Shown: positions 5,307-13,816, numbered from the stretch's first letter. The stretch is DNA of 18,926 nt from Elusimicrobiota bacterium (GCA_016205045.1 JACQJM010000242.1:1-18926), one strand, 5' to 3'. Program-made: numbers and translations. The notes: generated by a model from the letters alone, not told the origin.

Positions 5307-8300
5307 ATGCCTGAATTTGTCCACCTTCATAACCATTCCGAGTACTCCCTCCTAGATGGGACAGTCCGATTTACGGATGATAAAGGGAAACCCGCTGAAT
5401 TCCTCAAAAACATGGCCGCTGCCAAAACATCCGCGCTGGCAGTTACCGATCACGGCAACCTTTATGGGGCCATTGAATTTTATGAAAGTTGTCACGACGT
5501 GGGCATGAAACCGATCATCGGCTGTGAAGTCTATCTGGCCAAAGGCTCCCGCTTAGACCGCTCCGGAACCCGACGCGACAACTGCCATCTCACCCTTCTG
5601 GCACAAAACTATGAGGGCTACCAAAACCTCATGGCCCTCGTTTCCAAGGCGTTTCTGGAGGGATTTTACCATGATCCCCGCATCGACAAAAAACTTTTGG
5701 CGGAACATGCGAACGGGCTGATCGCCCTTTCGGGTTGTCTTAAATCGGAATCTTCTCAAAGCATTCTTTCCGGAGATCTGGGAGAAACCGCCAAAATCCT
5801 AGAAGAGTACCGCGCCATTCTTGGTCCAGACAATTTTTACCTGGAGATCATGGACCACGGGCTTTCCAAGCAAAGGCAAGTCACCCAGGGACTCTTGGAA
5901 CTATCGAAAAGAACCGGCATCCCTTTGATAGCCACCAACGACTGCCATTACTTCAAAAAAGAAGACCAAGAGGCGCAGGATGTGCGGGTGGCCATTGCCA
6001 CCGGCAAACTTCTGGAAGACCCCGATCGACTGCGTTTTGAATCCGGAGAGTTTTACTATAAAACGCCCGCCGAGATGACCAAGCTTTTCTCCTATGCCCC
6101 TGAAGCCATCAAGAATACCCTTGTCATCGCCGAAAAATGCAATCTCAAAATTCCCACCGATCAGCTGCTTCTCCCTCATTACGAGGTGCCCGCCGGCTTC
6201 ACACCCGACAGCTATCTAGAAAAACTTTGCCGGGAGGGCTTACAAAGAAAGAAATTAAACGATGCCGTCTATGAATCGCGCCTGAAGTTTGAGCTGTCCA
6301 TCATCAAGAAAATGGGGTTCTCCACCTATTTTCTGATCGTGTGGGACTTTATCCAACATGCCAAATCCCAGCGGATCCCGGTGGGACCGGGGCGAGGGAG
6401 CGGGGCCGGTTCCCTGGTCGCCTACTCCCTGGACATCACCCGTGTTAATCCCATTCACCACAACCTTCTGTTCGAGCGGTTTCTAAACCTAGAAAGACGC
6501 ACCATGCCGGATTTGGATATTGACTTCTCGGATGAGGGACGGGAAAAAGTGATTGAGTATGTCAGACAGAAATACGGGGCAGGCAATGTGGCCCAAATCA
6601 TCACCTTCGGCTCCATGCACGCCCGCCTGGTCATCCGCGACGTGGGGCGAACGCTGGGCATCCCCCTGCCGGATGTGGACCGCCTGGCCAAGCTGATTCC
6701 TTTTGGTACCACGATCCACGAAGCGCTGCAGTCCATCGCAGAGTTGAAAGAAACGGCAGCTTCCAATCCACGCATCCAGAAGCTCTTGGCTCTGGCTCAA
6801 AAACTAGAAGGCTTAAAAAGACACACGGGGGTGCACGCCGCCGGCACGGTTATCACCAAAGAGGCGGTGTCCAAATATTCTCCGCTTTCCAAGGGAAGCT
6901 CCAGCGAAGTGGTGACCACCCAATATAATGACGAGGCCCTACTGAAATTGGGACTGCTCAAAATAGATTTCCTTGGCCTGAGGACGCTAACGGTCATTGA
7001 CCATGCCACCCAGATGATTCGAGCGACTCACCAACCCACGTTTGATGTGGACGTCATCAATGGAGAAGATGCTAAAGCCTTCCAACTCTTGCGCTCCGCC
7101 AGAACCCTGGGCATCTTTCAACTAGAAAGCTCTGGCATGCGAGATCTGCTCAAACGACTTAAACCCACCAATTTTCAAGATATCTCCGCGGTGCTCGCTC
7201 TGTATCGTCCCGGCCCCATGCAGGCAGGCATGCTCGATGATTTTGTCAACCGAAAGCACGGGGCCAAAAAAGTAGAGTATGAGCATCCCCTTTTGGAACC
7301 CATCCTTCAAGAAACTTATGGAACCATCGTCTATCAAGAACAAGTCATGGAGATCGCAAAACAATTGGCCGGGTTCACCCCGGGTCAAGCGGATGGACTT
7401 CGAAAGGCTATGGGCAAAAAAATTCCCGAAGAGATGGAAAAAAACCGCAGCGCCTTTGTGGAGGGATGCAAGACCAAAAAAATACCCCTGCGACTGGCCA
7501 ATAAAATTTTTGATCACATGGTCACGTTTGGAGGCTACGGCTTTAATAAATCTCATACCGTGGCGTATGCCACCGTGGCTTACCAGACCGCTTACCTGAA
7601 AGCCAATTACCCGGTGGAGTTTCTTACCGCGCTGCTCACCAGCGAGATCGGCCGTTCTGCCATTGACGCGGAGGATAAAGAAAATAAATTGGTCACTTAT
7701 TTGGAGGAGGCTAAATTTCTGGGCATCGCCATCATGCCTCCGGACGTGCAAAAGTCAGAGGGGTTGTTTTCTGTGGAACGCTCTGAGGCTATGGCCTCCA
7801 TCCGCTTTGGTCTTCTGGCCATCAAGAACGTAGGATCGGGAGCGGTGGATTCTATTTTGCAGGCCCGGCGAGACAATGGCCCCTTCTCTTCTCGGGAAAA
7901 CTTTTTAATGCGCGTGGATTTAAGGCAGGTGAACAAAAAGGTGTTGGAATCCCTAATTAAGGCAGGGGCTCTGGACTCCCTAGGAACCTCCCCGGCTCAG
8001 ACTGGGCGGGCCCAACTGCTCAATGATCTAGAAACCCTCCTTCATCGTCACACGCGCATGAAAGAAGAGCAAAAATCAGGGCAGGGATTTCTTTTCGAAT
8101 CTGCCGAAACGGTCGGAAACGGAACGGCAAATTCTTCGACTCCTGCCAGTAGCCTTTCGGATACTGAATTGCTAAAATTCGAAAGGGAAGTATTGGGGTT
8201 TTACCTTTCGGGGCATCCGCTTCAACGATGGCAGGTGGCCCTGAGATCAGTGACCACACATACCTGCAGCACCCTATCCCGTCAGGTGGCTGGAACGGTG

Positions 8301-8795
8301 CGGGTCGCGGGGCTTTTAACCAGCGTGCGTCGACTGGTCACCCGGGAAAAGGGAGAACCTTGGGCGCGCTCCTCCTTGGAAGATTTGACGGGCACCGTCA
8401 ATGTCTTGGTGTTTCCTAAAAGCTACGCCGCTGGATTGGGTAAAAAACTTCAAGCGGGTCACATCATTGCGGTTTCGGGTCGGCTGAACGAACGTGGAAG
8501 AGAAGAGGGCGAAGCCGAACTGATCGCAGAAGACATCCTGCCCATCGAGGAAGCTCTGGCGCGATGGGCAAGAAGTTTGACCCTTTCCATTTCCTCGGGC
8601 AGCCTACAAGAGGCCCGCCTGAAAAACTTGAAGGAGCTTTTGAGCAAACACCCCGGATCTTGTCCGGTGTTTTTAGAAGTTCACTCGCCGAACCAGGGGA
8701 AGGCTCTGGTGCAAACGGAGGAACGGGTGAAGCCCTCCTATGCGCTTTTGGAGGAAATTGAAAAAATAGGACTCGGGGTGACCGGATTTGCATAG
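5307..8795 (+). CDS. dnaE: DNA polymerase III subunit alpha
   Basis: The replicative polymerase catalytic subunit, 1162 aa, typical DnaE1 length. The N-terminal PHP domain begins FVHLHNHSEYSLLDG (4-18) and keeps TDHGNLYG (47-54), GCEVYLA (72-78) and the TNDCHY segment. The polymerase core has the catalytic pair PDLDIDF (D402, D404) and the third aspartate in KIDFLGL (D554), followed by the fingers motif YGFNKSHTVAYATVAYQTAYLK. A helix-hairpin-helix region lies near 830-895, the YLSGHPL linker near 970, and an OB-fold (VRVAGLLTSVRRL) near 1005-1045. The ATG has no obvious Shine-Dalgarno and lies 23 bp from the divergent NUDIX start, so its promoter must lie inside or overlap the NUDIX gene. 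It is followed 23 bp later by the receiver gene. Confidence 0.97.
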   Translation: MPEFVHLHNHSEYSLLDGTVRFTDDKGKPAEFLKNMAAAKTSALAVTDHGNLYGAIEFYESCHDVGMKPIIGCEVYLAKGSRLDRSGTRRDNCHLTLLAQNYEGYQNLMALVSKAFLEGFYHDPRIDKKLLAEHANGLIALSGCLKSESSQSILSGDLGETAKILEEYRAILGPDNFYLEIMDHGLSKQRQVTQGLLELSKRTGIPLIATNDCHYFKKEDQEAQDVRVAIATGKLLEDPDRLRFESGEFYYKTPAEMTKLFSYAPEAIKNTLVIAEKCNLKIPTDQLLLPHYEVPAGFTPDSYLEKLCREGLQRKKLNDAVYESRLKFELSIIKKMGFSTYFLIVWDFIQHAKSQRIPVGPGRGSGAGSLVAYSLDITRVNPIHHNLLFERFLNLERRTMPDLDIDFSDEGREKVIEYVRQKYGAGNVAQIITFGSMHARLVIRDVGRTLGIPLPDVDRLAKLIPFGTTIHEALQSIAELKETAASNPRIQKLLALAQKLEGLKRHTGVHAAGTVITKEAVSKYSPLSKGSSSEVVTTQYNDEALLKLGLLKIDFLGLRTLTVIDHATQMIRATHQPTFDVDVINGEDAKAFQLLRSARTLGIFQLESSGMRDLLKRLKPTNFQDISAVLALYRPGPMQAGMLDDFVNRKHGAKKVEYEHPLLEPILQETYGTIVYQEQVMEIAKQLAGFTPGQADGLRKAMGKKIPEEMEKNRSAFVEGCKTKKIPLRLANKIFDHMVTFGGYGFNKSHTVAYATVAYQTAYLKANYPVEFLTALLTSEIGRSAIDAEDKENKLVTYLEEAKFLGIAIMPPDVQKSEGLFSVERSEAMASIRFGLLAIKNVGSGAVDSILQARRDNGPFSSRENFLMRVDLRQVNKKVLESLIKAGALDSLGTSPAQTGRAQLLNDLETLLHRHTRMKEEQKSGQGFLFESAETVGNGTANSSTPASSLSDTELLKFEREVLGFYLSGHPLQRWQVALRSVTTHTCSTLSRQVAGTVRVAGLLTSVRRLVTREKGEPWARSSLEDLTGTVNVLVFPKSYAAGLGKKLQAGHIIAVSGRLNERGREEGEAELIAEDILPIEEALARWARSLTLSISSGSLQEARLKNLKELLSKHPGSCPVFLEVHSPNQGKALVQTEERVKPSYALLEEIEKIGLGVTGFA

Positions 8796-8818
8796 TTCTG
8801 AGTCAAAGGAGAAAAAGC

Positions 8819-9190
8819 ATGCCGGATCGCAAGTGCATCCTAGTTGCCGATGATGATCTTGATTTGATCGAGCTCTTGCAGATGGATCTCGTCAAGGAGG
8901 GATATGATATTCTTACTGCTACCAACGGAAAAGAGGTTCTGCAAGTTTTGAATCAAAAATCCGTGGACCTGGTGCTGATGGACATCATGATGCCCTACAT
9001 GGATGGATACCACGTGGCCTACGAGGTTTCCACAAAACAAGGCCACTCCGCTCCCAAAATCCTTTTGATGACCAGCCGGGATACTTCCCGAGAACAAGGA
9101 GTAGCAATGCTCAGTGGGGCGGCGGGCATGATTCAGAAACCTTTTTCTCTAGAAACCCTTCACTCCAAAATCAAGGAGGCTTTAAAATGA
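8819..9190 (+). CDS. Single-domain (CheY-like) response regulator
   Basis: A stand-alone 123-aa receiver domain. All phosphotransfer residues are in place: acidic pair D11/D12 in VADDD, phosphoacceptor D55 in LVLMDIMMPYMDG, T85 in LLMTSRD, and K107 in IQKPF. There is no output domain, so it must act by protein-protein contact, as CheY, Spo0F and DivK do. A strong AAAGGAG (8805-8811) sits 7 nt before the ATG. No histidine kinase is adjacent. Its stop overlaps the ATG of the exported HEAT-repeat gene (ATGA), so the pair is translationally coupled, although one product is cytoplasmic and the other exported. Confidence 0.92.
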   Translation: MPDRKCILVADDDLDLIELLQMDLVKEGYDILTATNGKEVLQVLNQKSVDLVLMDIMMPYMDGYHVAYEVSTKQGHSAPKILLMTSRDTSREQGVAMLSGAAGMIQKPFSLETLHSKIKEALK

Positions 9191-10188
9191 TCCGGGGAGT
9201 AGGATTGGGCTTTTTCTGTTTTCTAGCCCTTCTCTCCAGGAGCTGGGCCGCACAAACGTCAGCTTCCTCCAAAACGAGCGCGTCTGCCGTTTCCGCGGAT
9301 CCATTGCAACAAGCCATCGCGGATTTAAAGAACCCCGATGTGGCACCCCGCCAGGAAGCCGTACAGAAGTTGTCCCAGCTTCGTGATCCACGATCCGTTC
9401 CTGCTCTCATAGAATCTCTCAAGGATAGTAATTCCGCGGTCCGGGCCGCGGTGATAGATGCCCTGGGGCTCTTACGCGCCCGGCAGGCTTCCCAGGCGAT
9501 CGGGGAACTCCTTCTCAAGGATGCGGATGCCCAAGTCCGACAGGCTTGCGCGATTTCCTTGGGTTACATTCGAGATTCACAAACGATTTCTTCTCTCATC
9601 GCGGGCCTCAAAGACCCTTCTGAGGGCGTCCGCCATGCGGTCATTCGAACGCTAAGTTTATTCCGAACCTCCGAATCGTTGAAAGCTCTTATGGGTTCTT
9701 TGGAGCACAAGGATCCCACCATGCGCCGTGCCGCTGCGGAAGCCTTGGGTGAGCTGGGCATGGAAGAAGCACTCCCCGCCCTGGCCAATCACCTCGAAGA
9801 ACCGGATCCCTTCTTCCGGCAAACCGTCGCCAATGCCTTGGGGCGTTTTTCGGGAACTAAGGCGGTGGAACCTCTAAAAAAACTCCTTAGCGACAAAGAC
9901 TCTAACGTCAAGTTGGAGGCCGCCCATGCATTGGCGGGCATGCAAGAGAATGTGGGGGCGGACATCGCCCTTCGCTCTTTAACGGATCCTTCCCCGGGTA
10001 TCCGCCAAAAAGCCGCGGACATTCTGGGAATGGTTGGAGATAAGGACAAAGCCTACAGTGCTCTACAGAAAGCCTGGAAGGATGAGAAAGATCTCGGGAC
10101 AAAACATGTCTTCGAATTAAAACTCAATCAGCTCCGGGCTAAACACCGCATCAAAGAGAAAACGGATATTGAAAAAACTAAAAACTAA
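9187..10188 (+). CDS. Exported HEAT-repeat protein
   Basis: A 333-aa protein with a signal peptide (hydrophobic 4-19, likely cleavage after SWA at 20-22) and a Ser/Ala-rich linker. From about residue 38 to 300 it is built of roughly 30-residue HEAT/PBS-lyase-type repeats. The recurring pattern is a DP or KD turn followed by VR.AA..ALG, for example SNSAVRAAVIDALG, DAQVRQACAISLG and DPTMRRAAAEALG. These stack into a superhelical scaffold for protein binding; no catalytic motif is visible, and the lyase label of the repeat family should not be carried over. The start has AAGGAGG (9173-9179) 7 nt upstream and overlaps the receiver stop. The tail is Lys/Glu-rich. The likely role is a periplasmic scaffold; the partner is unknown. 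Confidence 0.85.
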   Translation: MIRGVGLGFFCFLALLSRSWAAQTSASSKTSASAVSADPLQQAIADLKNPDVAPRQEAVQKLSQLRDPRSVPALIESLKDSNSAVRAAVIDALGLLRARQASQAIGELLLKDADAQVRQACAISLGYIRDSQTISSLIAGLKDPSEGVRHAVIRTLSLFRTSESLKALMGSLEHKDPTMRRAAAEALGELGMEEALPALANHLEEPDPFFRQTVANALGRFSGTKAVEPLKKLLSDKDSNVKLEAAHALAGMQENVGADIALRSLTDPSPGIRQKAADILGMVGDKDKAYSALQKAWKDEKDLGTKHVFELKLNQLRAKHRIKEKTDIEKTKN

Positions 10189-10954
10189 AACTTTGAAAAA
10201 CTATTTTCTTTTTCTCTGCTGTTTTTTAGCTTTGTTCCAGCTTTCCCAAGCTCAAGAAAAACGCAAAATAACCCTGCTCTCCGGCGAGGTTGACGTGGCA
10301 CAGCCTTATACCGATGTCCTGGATGTTCCCACCTCCGCCATCACCGATTACGGCGGGTTTGCTACGCGAACCCGATTTTTCTCCGGAGGAGGGCTTCTCA
10401 CGTACTTGACGTTCGGTGTTTTTCAAAGACTCAACCTAGGAGCTTCCCTCAACTTCGATCGTTTGATCGGCAATTCGTCTCCTGTCACGATCACGCGTCC
10501 CGAAATCCAGGTGAAGTTTCGCTTCTACGATGGGGATCGTTACCTCCCCTCTCTGGCTGTCGGGTATGATGGGCAGGGACTCTTTTACGACCGAGGACTT
10601 AAAAAATACATGGAAAGAAGCCGCGGCTTATTCGTGGTGGGATCTTTGGAGATGGGCTTGCCAGGATTTTTCCTCCATCCCGAGTTCAATATTTCTGATT
10701 TTGACACGGATGACATCTTCGGGGCAGTCGGAGCCACCTGGACCATTGAGGACAAGATTTCTCTGATGGCGGAATACGACAACATCCGCAGGATCGACAG
10801 CGGCCGCTTCAACGCAGGGCTTCGCATCCATGTCACCCCCTTCTTTAACATAGATTTTGCCGTGCGCGAAATTGGAAAAGGGAACACATTTGCCAATGGC
10901 GCCTCGCAAAAAGCAGAGCGTATCGTGCAACTTAAATACACAGGAAATTTTTAG
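10169..10954 (+). CDS. Predicted exported beta-barrel / outer-membrane protein
   Basis: A 261-aa protein of unrecognised family. It begins with a clear signal peptide: basic KKLKTKTLKN, hydrophobic YFLFLCCFLALFQL, cleavage probably after SQA at residue 28. The rest is rich in alternating polar and aromatic/aliphatic strands such as LTYLTFGVFQRLNLGASLNF, RPEIQVKFRF, YLPSLAVGYDG and NAGLRIHVTPFFNIDFAVRE, as expected of an outer-membrane barrel. The sequence ends in an aromatic residue (LKYTGNF), the usual barrel signal. The start is TTG at 10169, inside the HEAT gene (20-bp overlap), with AAAGAGA 9 nt upstream. A TTG at 10193 is the alternative but lacks a ribosome site and would shorten the n-region. 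No ATG is available. Confidence 0.72.
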   Translation: MKKLKTKTLKNYFLFLCCFLALFQLSQAQEKRKITLLSGEVDVAQPYTDVLDVPTSAITDYGGFATRTRFFSGGGLLTYLTFGVFQRLNLGASLNFDRLIGNSSPVTITRPEIQVKFRFYDGDRYLPSLAVGYDGQGLFYDRGLKKYMERSRGLFVVGSLEMGLPGFFLHPEFNISDFDTDDIFGAVGATWTIEDKISLMAEYDNIRRIDSGRFNAGLRIHVTPFFNIDFAVREIGKGNTFANGASQKAERIVQLKYTGNF

Positions 10955-10973
10955 AAAAAGGAGAAACCAATCC

Positions 10974-12062
10974 ATGAAAACACAAACATTAGAAAATCCG
11001 AAATCGCCCTCTCGGGACTATTTTTTGAACCTTACCCCTGGCAAATTGATGGGCCTAAGGCAGATCACCGATCCCCGCCACCGTTTTAAAGTTTTTGCCC
11101 TGGACCAATCCAACTCTTTCAAAAAAGCTCTGCGGAAATTGCACGAAAAAACAGGGAATAAATCCGAGCCCAGCTACGAGGAGATCCGCGATGCCAAGCT
11201 GGAGCTGGTGGAGGTGCTGGGCCCTTTCGCTTCCGCTATTCTTTTGGACGTCAATTATGGGGCCCGTCAGGCTCTCAACGCATTCGTCCTGCCCAAGAAC
11301 GTGGGATTGATCGTGCGCGTGGAGGCTTCTCGAGACGCGGGAATTCCGGGAGAGGTGGAACCCGGCTGGGGAGTCGAAAATATCAAGCGCATGGGAGCCA
11401 GCGCGGTGAAGCTCTTGGTGTATCTGGACATTGAGGATAAAGAAAAAACTAAAACCCAACTAAAATTTGTGGAGTTCATCTGGGAAGAGTGCCAGAAGCA
11501 GGATATTCTTTTGATGATTGAGGAGCTTTCTTATCCCCGTGTCGGAGAAGAAAAAACCTCTCCCGCTTATTTGTCCCGCAAATCAAAAAACGTGCTGGAA
11601 GCGACCAAGCTCATCGGGCCCTACGCCGATATCCTCAAACTAGAATTTCCGGTGGACCTGAAAGCGCTCTCTCCGCAGGCCACAAAAGAGGCCTTAGGAA
11701 AACTCAATGAGGCCGCCATCCGTCCCTGGGTACTTCTTTCGGCTGGAGAAAAATTTGAGATCTTCAGTCAGCAGGTGGAGCTGGCCATGCAAGCCGGAAG
11801 CTCGGGCTACATGGCTGGGCGCGCCATTTTCAACGAATACTTTGAGCAGCCCACCACGGGAGAGCGAACAAAATTTCTGAAAACGACAGGCATGGAGCGC
11901 ATTAAAAAACTGAACACCTTGGTAGACCAGTACGCCACCCCATGGATGGATCGCTACCATTTACGCCCCGAGGATCTCGCCCCGGCGGTCTCTCCCCAGT
12001 GGTATTTAGGGGAAGAGAAGCCAGCTTCCCATCCTGCAGGAACTACCACGGGAGACTATTGA
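10974..12062 (+). CDS. Class I aldolase, LacD (tagatose-1,6-bisphosphate aldolase) family
   Basis: A 362-aa TIM-barrel aldolase. Matches to LacD include FALDQSNSFKKAL (start of barrel, D44), AILLDVNYGA, AVKLLVYLDIED, the Schiff-base strand LKLEFPVDLK (K222 as candidate nucleophile) and VLLSAGEKFEIF...GYMAGRAIF for phosphate binding. LacD enzymes split tagatose-1,6-bisphosphate to triose phosphates and in tested cases also accept fructose-1,6-bisphosphate. With a phosphofructokinase next door and no other tagatose gene in view, a glycolytic fructose-bisphosphate aldolase role is the simplest inference. The ATG at 10974 is chosen because AAAAAGGAG (10955-10963) lies 10 nt upstream. The frame is open 39 codons further upstream, but that part overlaps the barrel gene. 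Confidence 0.85.
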   Translation: MKTQTLENPKSPSRDYFLNLTPGKLMGLRQITDPRHRFKVFALDQSNSFKKALRKLHEKTGNKSEPSYEEIRDAKLELVEVLGPFASAILLDVNYGARQALNAFVLPKNVGLIVRVEASRDAGIPGEVEPGWGVENIKRMGASAVKLLVYLDIEDKEKTKTQLKFVEFIWEECQKQDILLMIEELSYPRVGEEKTSPAYLSRKSKNVLEATKLIGPYADILKLEFPVDLKALSPQATKEALGKLNEAAIRPWVLLSAGEKFEIFSQQVELAMQAGSSGYMAGRAIFNEYFEQPTTGERTKFLKTTGMERIKKLNTLVDQYATPWMDRYHLRPEDLAPAVSPQWYLGEEKPASHPAGTTTGDY

Positions 12063-12127
12063 AGAAAGCGCGAAGATCGAAGATTAAAATTTTAAGCTTC
12101 GTACTTTGAGCTTAGAGCTTAGTAAAT
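12063..12127. repeat. 65-bp spacer with tandem 7-mers
   Basis: The gap between the aldolase and PFK genes contains two exact tandem heptamer duplications, CGAAGAT twice (12071-12084) and GAGCTTA twice (12108-12121). Between them is the palindrome TTAAAATTTTAA (12085-12096), extended by GAAG/CTTC. No ribosome site stronger than TTAGAG precedes the PFK start, and no promoter is obvious. Confidence 0.5.
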
Positions 12128-13171
12128 ATGGCTAAAAAGATAGGAATTCTCACGGGAGGGGGCGACTGTCCCGGATTAAATCCCGCCATCCGCGGGTGCG
12201 TGTTCATGGCCCATCGTCTTGGGTATGACTGTGTGGGTTTGCGGGATGGATGGAAAGGCTTGATCGAGGGGACGACCATGGCCCTTCCCCCCGCTCAAGT
12301 TGAAGATCTTATCTCTCGCGGAGGAACGGTGCTGGGCACTTCTCGCACCAACCCCTACAAGAAAGACGGGGGCGTTCCTCGGTGTTTGGAAACGTTCAAA
12401 AAACTGAATCTGGAAGCTCTCGTAGCCATGGGTGGAGAGGATACGCTCGGAGTAGCACATAAACTCTTCAAAGAGCATCAAGTCCCCGTGGTGGGTGTTC
12501 CCAAAACCATGGACAACGATCTTTCCGCCACTGACTACACGTTTGGTTTTGACACCTCGGCCACCATTGCCGTAGATGCCGCCGAGAGACTTAAAGACAC
12601 CGGTAGGAGTCATGGCCGCATCATGCTCTTAGAGGTGATGGGGCGGCACGCAGGCTGGGTCGCCTTATTCACCGGAATCGCTAGCGGGGCGGATTATCTC
12701 TGCATTCCCGAAAGACGCGTGAATGTTCCGCAGATGGTGGAAAAACTGAAGGCCGCCCACCAACGCAAGGGATACGCGTTGGTGGTGGCCAGCGAGGCCA
12801 TCGATCTTCCCGAATCAGGGGGCATAGGGGAGGGAGGCAAAAAAGTGGATCCATTTGGCCACACCATCCTCAAAGAACGCGGGGTAGCCGAGAAGCTTTC
12901 CGAACTCATTGAAAAACAGACGGGTATTGAAACCAGGTCTGCGGTCATTGGCCACATCCAACGTGGCGGCCCTCCCACCCTTTTCGATCGGATGCTTTCT
13001 ACTCGAGTAGGGGTCAAAGCCGCGGAGTTAGTGTCGCAAAAAAAATACGGCGTCATGGTGGCTCTCAGGGGGCAGGAGGTTTTACCTGTTTCTCTAGAGG
13101 AAGCTACCGCCAAGCTTAAAACCGTGTCCAGCGAGTGGTTACAGCTGGCAGATGTTTTGTGCCAATGTTAG
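12128..13171 (+). CDS. pfp: 6-phosphofructokinase, pyrophosphate-dependent type
   Basis: Phosphorylates fructose-6-phosphate to fructose-1,6-bisphosphate; 347 aa. The fold is clear from GGGDCPGLN (10-18), PKTMDND with catalytic base D129, MGRHAGW (171-177) and the effector/substrate-side segment GHIQRGGPP. Two diagnostic positions suggest pyrophosphate rather than ATP as phosphoryl donor. The GGEDT motif (102-106) has Asp where ATP enzymes have Gly, and PKT (125-127) has Lys where ATP enzymes have Gly. This pattern matches actinomycete-type PPi-PFKs, whose reaction is near-reversible. It follows the LacD-type aldolase gene by 65 bp, giving consecutive glycolytic steps. The donor preference is inferred from these residues alone. 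Confidence 0.9.
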   Translation: MAKKIGILTGGGDCPGLNPAIRGCVFMAHRLGYDCVGLRDGWKGLIEGTTMALPPAQVEDLISRGGTVLGTSRTNPYKKDGGVPRCLETFKKLNLEALVAMGGEDTLGVAHKLFKEHQVPVVGVPKTMDNDLSATDYTFGFDTSATIAVDAAERLKDTGRSHGRIMLLEVMGRHAGWVALFTGIASGADYLCIPERRVNVPQMVEKLKAAHQRKGYALVVASEAIDLPESGGIGEGGKKVDPFGHTILKERGVAEKLSELIEKQTGIETRSAVIGHIQRGGPPTLFDRMLSTRVGVKAAELVSQKKYGVMVALRGQEVLPVSLEEATAKLKTVSSEWLQLADVLCQC

Positions 13172-13243
13172 CAAAACGGGGGTTAGGGATTGGGGATTAG
13201 AGTTTGGCCAACCCCGAACTTCCAACCCCCAACAACAAAAAAT
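13172..13243. repeat. G-rich telomere-like spacer with inverted repeat
   Basis: The gap before the HAMP gene holds G-runs separated by short TTA/ATT spacers (GGGGGTTAGGGATTGGGG, 13178-13195). These are followed by TTGGCCAA (13204-13211) and C-runs ending AACCCCC (13224-13230), which pair with GGGGGTT (13178-13184). It could form a hairpin or a two-layer G-quadruplex. No ribosome site is visible before the HAMP gene's ATG. Confidence 0.5.
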
Positions 13244-13801
13244 ATGACCAACGATTTCAAGCGTCGCACCATTCTGATCAAGAAAGGTTTCCAGCTCAAA
13301 TATATAGCCCTTGTATTCTCCAGCGTTTTGATCGCTCTGTTGATTACGGGAGCGGAAATCACTTTCACCTTGCGGTATATCTTAAACGCCAACCCTGGGC
13401 TCCAGCCATTCCTGGATCAAATCGGCGGGATGCTGCCCTTGCTTCTGGTCAAATTTCTGATTTATATTGTGATCATCTTGGTCGTGGCGGGGGTGATTTC
13501 TCATCGCATCGCAGGGCCCATTTTTCGCTTCGAAAAAAGTGCCAAGGTTGTGGCAACCGGAGATCTCACCCACCGAGTGTCGCTTCGATCCGGAGATCAA
13601 TTGATGGAACTTCAGGAAGAATTTAATCGGATGGTGGGAAATCTGCAATCCTTGATTCAGAAAGACAGGACCTTGATTCGTCATCTCTCCAACCGCTTGG
13701 ATGAATTGGCCAAGAAACATCTCAAAGACAAACCTCTCAATGAGGATCTCGACTCACTAAAAAAAGAACTGGAGCACATTACCCAAGGTTTTAAAGCGTA
13801 G
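13244..13801 (+). CDS. Two-helix membrane protein with HAMP domain
   Basis: A 185-aa inner-membrane protein. Predicted helices are at 18-40 and 63-86, with a short (about 22-residue) periplasmic loop between. A HAMP domain follows, with the characteristic SHRIAGPIFRFEKS junction (86-99) and GDLTHRVSLRSGDQLMELQEEFNRM (106-130). A charged coiled coil runs to the end. There is no kinase, cyclase or methyl-accepting domain, so the protein is a sensor stub that would need a partner for output. The ATG at 13244 is preferred over an upstream in-frame TTG (13190) because the extra residues are encoded by the G-rich spacer. The TolC-family gene starts 15 bp after its stop. Confidence 0.82.
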   Translation: MTNDFKRRTILIKKGFQLKYIALVFSSVLIALLITGAEITFTLRYILNANPGLQPFLDQIGGMLPLLLVKFLIYIVIILVVAGVISHRIAGPIFRFEKSAKVVATGDLTHRVSLRSGDQLMELQEEFNRMVGNLQSLIQKDRTLIRHLSNRLDELAKKHLKDKPLNEDLDSLKKELEHITQGFKA

Positions 13802-13816
13802 TTTAGGCCCTAGCTC

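Noticed and set aside
7122..7751. 209-codon open frame antisense to dnaE
   Set aside because: The sense frame carries conserved DnaE motifs throughout; the antisense peptide shows no recognisable domain.
10857..10973. 39-codon upstream extension of the LacD-family aldolase
   Set aside because: It overlaps the barrel gene, and AAAAAGGAG at 10955-10963 points to the ATG at 10974.
12176..13113. Long antisense frames opposite pfp
   Set aside because: They are mirrors of a strongly conserved coding frame, with no ribosome site or domain.
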